Source: an uncultured Lachnospiraceae bacterium (GTDB lineage Bacteria > Bacillota > Clostridia > Lachnospirales > Lachnospiraceae). Taken from it: 45,935 bases of DNA. The translations under genes and the position numbers were made by a program. Below, one piece after another: positions 38,058-45,935 of the stretch (its first letter is position 1; every line of letters begins with the position of its first letter). The notes beneath the pieces were generated by a model, which did not search any database, was not told the DNA's origin, and saw nothing but the letters and a program-made list of their open reading frames with translations. The stretch spans positions 1-45,935 of the forward strand of contig CACXMK010000012.1 of assembly GCA_902768735.1 (NCBI GenBank). The letters are read 5' to 3'.

Positions 38058-39281
38058 ATGGCGAGAAGACACAGCGGATTAGGCAGAGGGCTGGATGCAC
38101 TGATTCCGATGAGAGAAGAAGTTGAAAAAGCTATGCGATCGGCAGAATCTAAAGAAGTAGAGATTCTGTTTGCCGATGAGGAGGATCAGGAAGGATCTTC
38201 TGTAAATGATCATCAAAAAGATGATCATCAAAAGAGCGATGATCAGAAGAAAGACCTTCAAAATGTTTCACGTGAAACAAACAGGCGTGAAACAGTGAAA
38301 AAAATTGTGAAAGAAGAGCCTGAAGCTGCTTCTGAACCGGAAAAAGATTTTAATCCTCCTTTAGAGGTAATACCGGATCAAAGGAAAAAGGCGGCAGAAT
38401 ACACAAAACCGGTTGATACAGCAAAGACTGAGGATGATCGAAAGCCTGACGAGGATCCGAAGGAAAAGAAAGATCCCGTCACAGTCAGGATCTCCGAAGT
38501 GGAACCGAACAGGAATCAGCCCAGAAAGATTTTTGACGAGGAGAAACTGGAGGAATTGTCCCAATCCATCAAGGAATTCGGAATGTTACAGCCCATTCTC
38601 GTTCAAAAAAGAGACGGCTATTATGAGATCATTGCCGGAGAAAGACGCTGGAGGGCTGCCATAAAAGCAGGTCTCAAAGAGATCCCTGTCGTGATCCGTG
38701 ACTATTCAGACAAAGAGATCCTGGAGCTCTCTCTCATCGAGAACATCCAGAGAGAGAATCTCAATCCCATTGAAGAGGCGCAGGCATTCCGGCGTCTGAT
38801 GGATGAATTCGGCATGGGACAGGAGGAAATGGCAAAGAGAGTCTCCAAGAGCCGCTCGGCGGTGGCCAACTCTCTACGTCTCCTGAAACTGGAGAGCGAG
38901 GTCCAGAAGATGCTGGTCGACGGACTGCTTTCCATGGGACATGCCAGAGCGCTTCTTCCTCTGGAGAAACCGGAAGAACAGGCAGCCGCAGCGCAGAAGG
39001 TCATTGCTCAGACTCTGAGCGTGCGCGATACGGAAAAACTTGTCCGTGATCTTCTTAAAACAGAAGCCGGGCAGAAACCGGTTGACGTAAAACCGGCAGT
39101 ACAGGAGGAAGATCCGAGCATTGCGGTGATCTACAAGCAGATCGAGGAGCGATTACAGCAGACTCTTCACACGAAAGTCCAGATCCAGCGAAAGAGAAAC
39201 GGGCATGGAAAACTGCTGATTGATTTTTACGGCAGCGATGATCTTGATAAGATCATCGACAGGCTCACAGACAAGGGATGA
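38058..39281 (+). CDS. parB: Chromosome partitioning protein ParB (Spo0J) with long N-terminal linker
   Basis: This ParB CTPase clamp binds parS. Residues 1-17 carry the ParA-activating GLGRGLDALI motif. A highly charged linker of about 125 residues follows (18-142, with DHQK repeats); it is absent from most chromosomal ParB proteins and makes this one 407 residues instead of about 290. The CTP-binding domain begins at VRISEVEPNRNQPRK and contains GERRWRA and ENIQRENL. A helix-turn-helix (QEEMAKRVSKSRSAVANSLRLL) and the C-terminal dimer domain follow. A second parS lies inside the linker coding sequence. The upstream GGGG is a plausible ribosome site. Confidence 0.95.
   Translation: MARRHSGLGRGLDALIPMREEVEKAMRSAESKEVEILFADEEDQEGSSVNDHQKDDHQKSDDQKKDLQNVSRETNRRETVKKIVKEEPEAASEPEKDFNPPLEVIPDQRKKAAEYTKPVDTAKTEDDRKPDEDPKEKKDPVTVRISEVEPNRNQPRKIFDEEKLEELSQSIKEFGMLQPILVQKRDGYYEIIAGERRWRAAIKAGLKEIPVVIRDYSDKEILELSLIENIQRENLNPIEEAQAFRRLMDEFGMGQEEMAKRVSKSRSAVANSLRLLKLESEVQKMLVDGLLSMGHARALLPLEKPEEQAAAAQKVIAQTLSVRDTEKLVRDLLKTEAGQKPVDVKPAVQEEDPSIAVIYKQIEERLQQTLHTKVQIQRKRNGHGKLLIDFYGSDDLDKIIDRLTDKG
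38264..38279. promoter_or_regulatory. parS: parS centromere site 2 (inside parB)
   Basis: A second perfect TGTTTCACGTGAAACA lies within parB and encodes VSRET at residues 70-74 of the extra linker. A site inside parB is also known in B. subtilis spo0J, but there it lies in a conserved part of the gene. Confidence 0.95.
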
Positions 39282-39297
39282 CCTGTTGGCATTTTCG

Positions 39298-39327
39298 TTG
39301 GGAAATTATAAAAAAACATGGTATAAT
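39298..39327 (+). promoter_or_regulatory. Promoter of serS
   Basis: TTGGGA (39298-39303) and TATAAT (39322-39327) are 18 bases apart. The leader is only about 60 bases and has no T-box, unlike many Firmicute aminoacyl-tRNA synthetase genes. Confidence 0.6.
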
Positions 39328-39394
39328 ATGGCGCGCAGTAAACAAAGAAATAACCCGGAACAGATTAACGCCGGGATAAGGAAGGTGGCAGAAG

Positions 39395-40699
39395 ATGATT
39401 GATGTTAAGTTTTTGAGAGAGAATCCGGAGATCGTTAAAGAAAATATCCGTAAGAAGTTTCAGGATGTGAAGCTCCCGCTGGTCGATGAAGTGATCGAGT
39501 ACGACGAGAAGAGACGTGCGGCGCAGAACGAGGCTGACCAGCTCCGTGCGGAGAGGAACAAACTCTCTAAACAGATCGGCGCGATGATGGGCAAGGCAAA
39601 AAAAGACCCCTCTCTGATGCCTGAGGTCGAGGCAGTCAAAGCTAAGGTCAGCGCAATGGCAGACCGCCTGGCAGAGCTCGATGCGATCAAGAAAGAGGCG
39701 GATGAGATCGTCCTTAAGGATATGATGGTCATTCCGAACATTATCGATCCTTCTGTTCCGATCGGTCCCGATGATACCCATAACGTCGAGATCCTTAAAT
39801 ACGGCGAGCCTGTGGTCCCGGATTTCGAGATCCCCTATCACACGCAGATCATGGAGAGTTTTGATGGCATCGACCTTGACAGCGCCGGCCGCGTTTCCGG
39901 AAACGGTTTCTATTATCTGATGGGCGACATCGCGAGGCTTCATTCCGCAGTTCTCTCCTACGCCAGAGATTTCATGATCGGCAAGGGATTCAACTATCAT
40001 ATCCCGCCCTTCATGATCCGCAGCGCCGTCGTATCCGGCGTTATGTCCTTCGCGGAGATGGATGCGATGATGTATAAGATCGAGGGCGAGGACCTGTATC
40101 TGATCGGTACGTCCGAGCACTCCATGATCGGCAAGTTCATCGATCAGATCGTTCCCGAGGAGAAGCTCCCTCAGACCCTGACCAGCTATAGCCCCTGCTT
40201 CCGCAAGGAGAAAGGCGCGCACGGCATCGAGGAGCGCGGCGTCTACAGGATCCATCAGTTTGAAAAACAGGAAATGATCGTTGTCTGCAAGCCTGAAGAC
40301 TCTATGAAGTGGTACGACAAGCTTTGGAGCTACACAGTTGAGATCTTCCGCAGCATGGATATCCCGGTCAGAACGCTCGAGTGCTGCTCCGGCGACCTTG
40401 CTGATCTCAAGGTCAAGTCCTGTGACGTCGAGGCATGGTCCCCCAGACAGAAGAAGTATTTCGAGGTCGGCAGCTGCTCCAACCTTGGTGACGCGCAGGC
40501 AAGACGCCTGAAGATCCGTGTAAATGGCGCTGACGGCAAGAAATATCTTGCGCACACACTGAACAATACCGTAGTGGCATCTCCCAGAATGCTGATCGCG
40601 TTCCTGGAGAACAACTTGCAGGCAGACGGATCCGTGAAGATCCCGGCTGTCCTTCGTCCCTACATGGGCGGCATGGAAGTGATGATGCCCAAACACTGA
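39395..40699 (+). CDS. serS: Seryl-tRNA synthetase
   Basis: The 434-residue class II synthetase has an N-terminal antiparallel coiled-coil arm (about 20-110) that holds the tRNA-Ser variable arm. The catalytic core has GTSEHSMIG, FRKEKGAHGIEERGVYRIHQFEK (motif 2) and motif 3 NNTVVASPRMLIAFLE. AAGGAAGG lies before the ATG. Confidence 0.97.
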   Translation: MIDVKFLRENPEIVKENIRKKFQDVKLPLVDEVIEYDEKRRAAQNEADQLRAERNKLSKQIGAMMGKAKKDPSLMPEVEAVKAKVSAMADRLAELDAIKKEADEIVLKDMMVIPNIIDPSVPIGPDDTHNVEILKYGEPVVPDFEIPYHTQIMESFDGIDLDSAGRVSGNGFYYLMGDIARLHSAVLSYARDFMIGKGFNYHIPPFMIRSAVVSGVMSFAEMDAMMYKIEGEDLYLIGTSEHSMIGKFIDQIVPEEKLPQTLTSYSPCFRKEKGAHGIEERGVYRIHQFEKQEMIVVCKPEDSMKWYDKLWSYTVEIFRSMDIPVRTLECCSGDLADLKVKSCDVEAWSPRQKKYFEVGSCSNLGDAQARRLKIRVNGADGKKYLAHTLNNTVVASPRMLIAFLENNLQADGSVKIPAVLRPYMGGMEVMMPKH

Positions 40700-40761
40700 A
40701 AAAAGAGTGGTAACTAAAAAAAGATAGATAAAAAATAGAGAAAAAAGAAAAACTACCGTAA

Positions 40762-40804
40762 ATAGAACATACGTTCTTATAACAGATAAGAACGTATGTT
40801 CTAT
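40762..40804. promoter_or_regulatory. Candidate twin LexA-type operator / perfect 19-bp inverted repeat
   Basis: Arms 40762-40780 and 40786-40804 are a perfect 19-base inverted repeat with a five-base spacer. Each arm contains GAAC-N4-GTTC: GAACATACGTTC (40765-40776) and GAACGTATGTTC (40790-40801). This matches the Gram-positive LexA (Cheo) box core and lies 36 bases before the TTG start of the DUF3881-type gene. No T-tract follows, so it is not a standard terminator of serS. LexA binding is inferred from the motif alone. Confidence 0.55.
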
Positions 40805-40839
40805 GCGGATAGAGGAAGAGAATTAGTCAGAGGTATATT

Positions 40840-41751
40840 TTGCACAAGTACTTCAGAGCAGTTGGTTTTTCGGGACCCTTAAAAGCTCACGATGTATACA
40901 ATTTGATAGAGGACGTGCTTGATCACGCAGATCACAGAGCCTATATCACCGATCCGGACGACGAGGATTCCATGATGGCGGAGCTTCGTCTGGATTATGG
41001 GAACGGATATGGTATCTGTGCTGTTGGCGTGCTTGACGAATTGAACAATTTCAACTGCGAGTCATTGTTTCCGTATTATATCAGCGAATCCGTGAGTTCT
41101 CTGGAACAGGTGAGTGTAGAGGAGAGGATTGAAGGTCATACTTTTGCAGGCGTTGTGGATGACCTGAGCGTCGGCACGACCCTGATCTTCAGACTCATCA
41201 ACGCGGTAGAGTTTCTCAAAACAGGCGAGCCTCAGATCAGCCTGATTCCCGGGACTTCGGTATGTCTTTCCGGTCTGTGCATCGGCGGCACTGTAATGCT
41301 GCCGATCCTTAAGACGGAAGAGGAGATCGAGGACACGAGAGAGAAGGATATGGAGCGCCGCAATCTCATGAACATGGCGCGCCGCGGTGACGAAGATGCC
41401 ATGAAGAATCTCACCATGCAGGACATGGATATGTATGCGGTGATCATGGATAAGCTGCAGGAGGACGATATCTATACGCTCGTGGACTCAACGTTCATGC
41501 CCACCGGCGTGGAGTGCGACCTCTATTCTGTTCTCGGAGAGATCCAGAGGTGCGTCAAGACCGAAAATCCGGTCACGAAGGATGAGATCTGGATCCTGAC
41601 CGTCATGTGCGGAAACCTTTTGTTCAAGCTCTGTATCAACAGTTTGGATCTGTACGGGGAACCGGCAGAGGGAAGACGCTTTAAGGGTGTCGTCTGGATG
41701 CAGGGAACGGTCAATTTCCAGGATGGAAGCAATGCTTTCGAGGATTTATAA
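40840..41751 (+). CDS. DUF3881-type protein of unknown function
   Basis: This 303-residue protein begins (M)HKYFRAVGFSG and resembles the DUF3881 proteins found mainly in Lachnospiraceae, from memory of that family's start. It has no signal peptide, membrane helix or catalytic motif I can name. A charged central stretch (EEEIEDTREKDMERRN) separates two halves rich in strands. The start is TTG at 40840, supported by GAGG seven bases upstream and by the conserved first residues. It stands alone between serS and the tRNA gene. The LexA-like double palindrome upstream hints at damage control; that is inference. Confidence 0.75.
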   Translation: MHKYFRAVGFSGPLKAHDVYNLIEDVLDHADHRAYITDPDDEDSMMAELRLDYGNGYGICAVGVLDELNNFNCESLFPYYISESVSSLEQVSVEERIEGHTFAGVVDDLSVGTTLIFRLINAVEFLKTGEPQISLIPGTSVCLSGLCIGGTVMLPILKTEEEIEDTREKDMERRNLMNMARRGDEDAMKNLTMQDMDMYAVIMDKLQEDDIYTLVDSTFMPTGVECDLYSVLGEIQRCVKTENPVTKDEIWILTVMCGNLLFKLCINSLDLYGEPAEGRRFKGVVWMQGTVNFQDGSNAFEDL

Positions 41752-41758
41752 TTGGGGC

Positions 41759-41786
41759 TTCCATTTTTTAAAAAAAAGTGTATAAT
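41759..41786 (+). promoter_or_regulatory. Promoter of tRNA-Arg copy 1
   Basis: TATAAT lies at 41781-41786, with TTCCAT 16 bases before it, about 33 bases upstream of the tRNA 5' end. Confidence 0.55.
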
Positions 41787-41818
41787 AAGAATGTTCTGAA
41801 GAATTCAGAGCATTATTT

Positions 41819-41892
41819 GTCTGCGTAGCTCAGTTGGATAGAGCGACCGCCTCCTAAGCGGTAGGTCGGGTGTTCGAGTCACCTCGCGGACG
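41819..41892 (+). tRNA. tRNA-Arg (anticodon CCT)
   Basis: The 74-base sequence folds as a cloverleaf. GTCTGCG pairs with CGCGGAC. GAGC/GCTC forms the D stem. ACCGC and GCGGT form the anticodon stem around loop CTCCTAA, with anticodon CCT at 41853-41855. The T arm is GGGTG-TTCGAGT-CACCT. The 3' CCA is not encoded. It reads AGG codons. The first 40 bases recur exactly at the right edge of the window. Confidence 0.95.
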
Positions 41893-41897
41893 CTGAT

Positions 41898-41943
41898 AAA
41901 AAAGGGCTGGGGGTCATTCTGGAGCGGTTCCCGGTTCTTTTTT
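41898..41943 (+). terminator. Terminator of tRNA-Arg copy 1
   Basis: 41898-41915 and 41926-41943 can form an 18-pair stem with several G-T wobbles, ending in TTTTTT. It lies six bases after the tRNA. Confidence 0.65.
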
Positions 41944-41946
41944 ACA

Positions 41947-41964
41947 TGTACAATATTATGTACA
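41947..41964. promoter_or_regulatory. Candidate operator upstream of metK
   Basis: TGTACA repeats at 41947-41952 and 41959-41964 around ATATTA, giving a near-palindromic 18-base site about 53 bases before the metK start. A regulator is not identified. No SAM riboswitch fits in the 73 bases between the tRNA terminator and metK, and I could not find a strong promoter there. Confidence 0.35.
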
Positions 41965-42016
41965 GTATTCATTGAAACAGATACATTCTGGTTTTTTTTG
42001 AAAGGATTAGCTAACT

Positions 42017-43201
<1,185 letters not shown>

Positions 43202-43220
43202 ATAAGGGAGAAGAATCAGC

Positions 43221-44465
43221 ATGAGCATGATTAGAGATATCGCACTGGCGCCGTCCGGTAAAAAAAAGATCGAGTGGGTGAGGCGCAACTGCCCGCTCCT
43301 GCGAAGCTTGGAAGAGGATTTCAGAAAAACACAACCCTTTGCGGGAAAGCGGATCGCCCTGTCTATTCATCTGGAAGCGAAGACCGCTTATCTGTGCAAG
43401 GTATTAGCTGCCGGAGGTGCCGAGTTGTTCGTCACGGGCTCCAATCCCCTCTCTACTCAGGACGATGTCGCGGCAGCGCTGGCGGCAGAAGGGCTGAACA
43501 TCTACGCCTGGCATGGTTCGACCGAGGAGGAATACTACACTCATCTCCGAGAGACACTGTCTCACCATGCGAACATCATTGTCGACGACGGAGGAGATTT
43601 GGTCCATATGCTGCATACGGAGCTGCAGGATGAACTTCCGTATGTGATCGGAGGCTGTGAGGAAACAACGACAGGGATCCTTCGCCTGATCGCGATGAAC
43701 AACGAGGGAAAGCTGCGCTTTCCTATGATGAAAGTGAACAATGCCGACTGCAAGCACTTGTTTGATAACCGCTATGGCACGGGACAGTCTGTATGGGACG
43801 GCATCAACCGGACCACCAACCTGATCGTTGCCGGAAAGAACGTGGTAGTCGCCGGGTACGGTTGGTGCGGAAAAGGCGTCGCCATGCGCGCTAAGGGACT
43901 GGGAGCGAAGGTGATCGTCACCGAGGTGAATCCGGTCAAGGCTATTGAAGCAGTCATGGACGGGTTCGAGGTCATGCCGATGCATAAGGCGGCAGAGCGC
44001 GGCGACTTCTTTGTGACTGTGACCGGCTGTGCCGGAGTGATCACGGAGCCCGATTTCATGGTGATGAAGGAAGGCGCGATCCTCTGCAATGCGGGCCACT
44101 TCGATGTAGAAGTTGATATGAAGGGACTGCGCAGGATAGCTGTTCATGCGGAGGAAGTCAGGAACAATATTATGGGCTATACGCTGCCGAACGGCAGGCA
44201 CGTGTATGTGCTGGCAGAAGGGCGGCTTGTAAATCTCGCTGCCGGGGACGGACACCCGGCGGAGATTATGGATATGAGTTTTGCAATACAGGCCCTTTCC
44301 GTTAAATACCTGATCGAAAATGAGGGCAAGCTGACGGAAAAATTGATCGACATCCCTCTGGAAGTGGATCTGGAGGTCGCGAACCGGAAGCTTTCGTTCC
44401 TTGGTATTGAAATAGATAAGCTGACACCGGAACAGGAGAAGTATCTGAACAGCTCTGCAGTTTGA
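43221..44465 (+). CDS. ahcY: Adenosylhomocysteinase family, possibly S-inosylhomocysteine hydrolase
   Basis: This 414-residue NAD-dependent hydrolase family member has the substrate region HLEAKTAYL and SNPLSTQDDVAAALA, NNADCKHLFDNRYGTGQS, the Rossmann motif VVVAGYGWCGKGVA, and GAILCNAGHFDVEVD. It belongs to the short archaeal/Thermotoga-like type and ends in KYLNSSAV; it lacks the Lys and Tyr tail that long bacterial enzymes use across the dimer to hold NAD. Because the next gene is a predicted SAH deaminase, the true substrate may be S-inosylhomocysteine, as in Methanocaldococcus. Sequence alone cannot decide this. Shine-Dalgarno AAGGGAG lies upstream. Confidence 0.88.
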   Translation: MSMIRDIALAPSGKKKIEWVRRNCPLLRSLEEDFRKTQPFAGKRIALSIHLEAKTAYLCKVLAAGGAELFVTGSNPLSTQDDVAAALAAEGLNIYAWHGSTEEEYYTHLRETLSHHANIIVDDGGDLVHMLHTELQDELPYVIGGCEETTTGILRLIAMNNEGKLRFPMMKVNNADCKHLFDNRYGTGQSVWDGINRTTNLIVAGKNVVVAGYGWCGKGVAMRAKGLGAKVIVTEVNPVKAIEAVMDGFEVMPMHKAAERGDFFVTVTGCAGVITEPDFMVMKEGAILCNAGHFDVEVDMKGLRRIAVHAEEVRNNIMGYTLPNGRHVYVLAEGRLVNLAAGDGHPAEIMDMSFAIQALSVKYLIENEGKLTEKLIDIPLEVDLEVANRKLSFLGIEIDKLTPEQEKYLNSSAV

Positions 44466-44497
44466 GGCGGCGGCTGCAGAAGAGGAGGGTCCACGGT

Positions 44498-45820
44498 ATG
44501 AAAACACTGATCAAAGGCGGGCTTGTTCTACTGCAGGACGAGTCCGGCTGGCGATATGAAAAACAGGACATCCTTATTGAGGAGAACAGAATTGCAAAGA
44601 TCACGCCCTCTGCGGTGTTTGAAGACTGCAGGGTGCTCGATGCTTCCGGAAAACTGGTCATGCCCGGACTCATCAATGCGCATACACACGCATATATGAC
44701 GATCCACCGCAACTATGCAGACGATCTGGCTTTTTTTGACTGGCTGGACAAGGTGCAGAAGGTGGAAGACGGCATGACAGAAGAGGACGTCTATTGGACG
44801 ACGCTGCTCGCGATCATTGAGATGATTAAAAGCGGAACGACCTGCTTTGTGGATATGACTATTAAATCCGCAAAAGAGATGACGGGCCCACTTTCGGCAG
44901 CAGCCGGCGCTGTCAGGGACTCCGGCTTTCGGGCGGTAATCTCAAGAGGGCTCGCGGGTGTCTCCGATTCGGACGAATCGATCATGAAATACGGTCAGGC
45001 AGTTCGGGAGATGGAAATGTTCCGGGAAGAGAAGAGGCTCCAGTTCATGCATGGACCGCACGCTCCATACAGCTGTATGGCGGATTATCTGGAGAAACTG
45101 ACCCGGTCCTGCAAGGAGCGAGGGATTGGCCAGACGATCCATCTCTCGGAAAGTCTTGCAGAGATGGACGGGATCAAGAAAGAGCACGGAACAACGCCGA
45201 TTCAATATGTGTATGATCTGGGTGTTTTCGACGTTCCGGTCATTGCAGCACACTGTGTGTACGCTACTGACGAAGACATTGAGATCATGGCTAAAAAGGG
45301 TGTCAGTATCGCACTCAACCCCAAGAGTAACATGAAGCTGGGGAACGGTTTTGCACCGGCGCACAAGTTCCTGAATGCCAGTATCAACGTCTGCCTGGGA
45401 ACGGACGGCTGCGGCAGTAATAACAGCCTGAATTTGTTCCAGGAAATGAACGCAGCGGCGCTCGTTTACAAGGGAGCAAACAGACAGGCACAGTGCGTAG
45501 GAGCAGCAGACGTGCTGCGTATGGCGACGGTGAACGGCGCGAAGGCCATCGGACGCGAGGGAGAACTTGGGGAGATCAGAGAAGGCGCGCTGGCGGATCT
45601 GATCCTGATAAACCTGAATGAGCCACAGTTCATGCCGGCAAACAACATCATTTCCGGACTTGTCTATTCCGCAAATGGGAGCGAAGTGGATACGGTGATT
45701 GTCGATGGAAGGATCCTTATGGAGAACCGGAAACTGACGACCATCAATGAGACCGAGGTGTTCAAGGCGTGCAGAGAGATCCAGGACCGGTTGTGTATGG
45801 AAAAGGAAAACAGGCTCTGA
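44498..45820 (+). CDS. mtaD: Amidohydrolase: SAH / 5'-methylthioadenosine / 5'-deoxyadenosine deaminase
   Basis: This 440-residue metal-dependent amidohydrolase has the two-His motif NAHTHAYM, HLSES for the third ligand region, AAHCVYATDEDIE, and the catalytic Asp in LGTDGCGSNNSLNLF. The Gly-Ser-Asn after the Asp is typical of the adenosine-ribosyl deaminases MtaD and DadD. The expected reaction turns S-adenosylhomocysteine (or MTA, or 5'-deoxyadenosine) into its inosyl form with release of ammonia. The start is chosen for GAGGAGGG just upstream. It is the last gene of the metK cassette, and a terminator follows. Confidence 0.85.
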   Translation: MKTLIKGGLVLLQDESGWRYEKQDILIEENRIAKITPSAVFEDCRVLDASGKLVMPGLINAHTHAYMTIHRNYADDLAFFDWLDKVQKVEDGMTEEDVYWTTLLAIIEMIKSGTTCFVDMTIKSAKEMTGPLSAAAGAVRDSGFRAVISRGLAGVSDSDESIMKYGQAVREMEMFREEKRLQFMHGPHAPYSCMADYLEKLTRSCKERGIGQTIHLSESLAEMDGIKKEHGTTPIQYVYDLGVFDVPVIAAHCVYATDEDIEIMAKKGVSIALNPKSNMKLGNGFAPAHKFLNASINVCLGTDGCGSNNSLNLFQEMNAAALVYKGANRQAQCVGAADVLRMATVNGAKAIGREGELGEIREGALADLILINLNEPQFMPANNIISGLVYSANGSEVDTVIVDGRILMENRKLTTINETEVFKACREIQDRLCMEKENRL

Positions 45821-45833
45821 GAGGGAAAATGAT

Positions 45834-45895
45834 ATGCTCCTTTCCAGGTAGACAAGTAAAATAACAAAAGCTTGCTGCCAGGAAGGGGCATTTTT
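45834..45895 (+). terminator. Terminator of the metK cassette, abutting tRNA-Arg copy 2
   Basis: ATGC-TCC-TTTCC (from 45834) pairs with GGAAGGGGCAT (to 45891), and GGTAG with CTGCC inside, ending in TTTTT. The T-run touches the tRNA 5' end, so no separate promoter fits in front of that tRNA. Confidence 0.75.
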
Positions 45896-45935
45896 GTCTG
45901 CGTAGCTCAGTTGGATAGAGCGACCGCCTCCTAAG
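45896..45935 (+). tRNA. tRNA-Arg (anticodon CCT), second copy, cut by the window end
   Basis: The 40 visible bases are identical to the first 40 of the tRNA at 41819-41892 and include the anticodon CCT. The 3' half lies beyond the window, so integrity cannot be judged. It follows a terminator directly, without a promoter. Confidence 0.9.

Noticed and set aside
39328-39394. T-box riboswitch before serS
   Set aside because: The leader is too short and lacks the T-box sequence.
39365-40696. Minus-strand open frame of 443 codons
   Set aside because: It is the exact antisense shadow of serS and lacks any domain signal.
41944-42016. SAM riboswitch before metK
   Set aside because: Only 73 bases separate the tRNA terminator and metK, with no SAM-I type core or terminator.

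Overview
The window is a chromosomal segment around the replication origin of a Clostridia-type Firmicute, most likely a Lachnospiraceae member. The reasons are the rpmH-rnpA-yidD-yidC-khpB / mnmE-mnmG-rsmG-parA-parB order on one side of oriC, the dnaA-dnaN-rlbA-recF-gyrB-gyrA order on the other, strong Shine-Dalgarno sites, AT-rich promoters in a moderately GC-rich genome, and a DUF3881-type gene common in that family. The family assignment is inference; the origin layout is seen directly.

Layout. Positions 1-1700 look like mobile-element debris: the tail of an unknown gene, a minus-strand serine recombinase lacking its C-terminal zinc/coiled-coil part, and four iteron-like 30-31 bp repeats. 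From 1.7 to 5.7 kb, three minus-strand genes (rlmD, yhaM, a degenerate HtrA-like PDZ protein) diverge from mutS2. From 8.3 to 10.5 kb lies a PhoB-type two-component system, convergent with an acyl-CoA synthetase-like gene followed by greA. From 12.9 to 16.6 kb come a large hairpin element, a 33-residue membrane microprotein, a HypE/PurM-like protein, an Lrp regulator with an aminotransferase, and trmL. From 16.6 to 19.7 kb are a DacA-type carboxypeptidase, trmB and a lipoprotein.

The origin spans about 19.8-32.4 kb. gyrA, gyrB, recF, rlbA, dnaN and dnaA all run leftward. The rpmH operon and everything after it run rightward, co-directional with replication. DnaA boxes cluster between dnaA and rpmH, with a smaller set between dnaA and dnaN, giving a bipartite origin. 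Two perfect parS sites lie inside rsmG and parB, so the ParABS segregation locus carries its own loading sites. Further right are serS, a candidate twin LexA-type operator in front of a DUF3881-type gene, and a tRNA-Arg(CCT).

The last 4 kb is a metK, S-adenosylhomocysteine/S-inosylhomocysteine hydrolase and SAH-deaminase cassette lying exactly between two copies of tRNA-Arg(CCT). The hydrolase is of the short archaeal/Thermotoga type. Together with the deaminase it suggests SAH recycling through S-inosylhomocysteine, and the tRNA repeats suggest the cassette arrived by insertion or duplication. This cassette, the hairpin element with its microprotein, and the LexA-like double palindrome are the parts most worth a second look.
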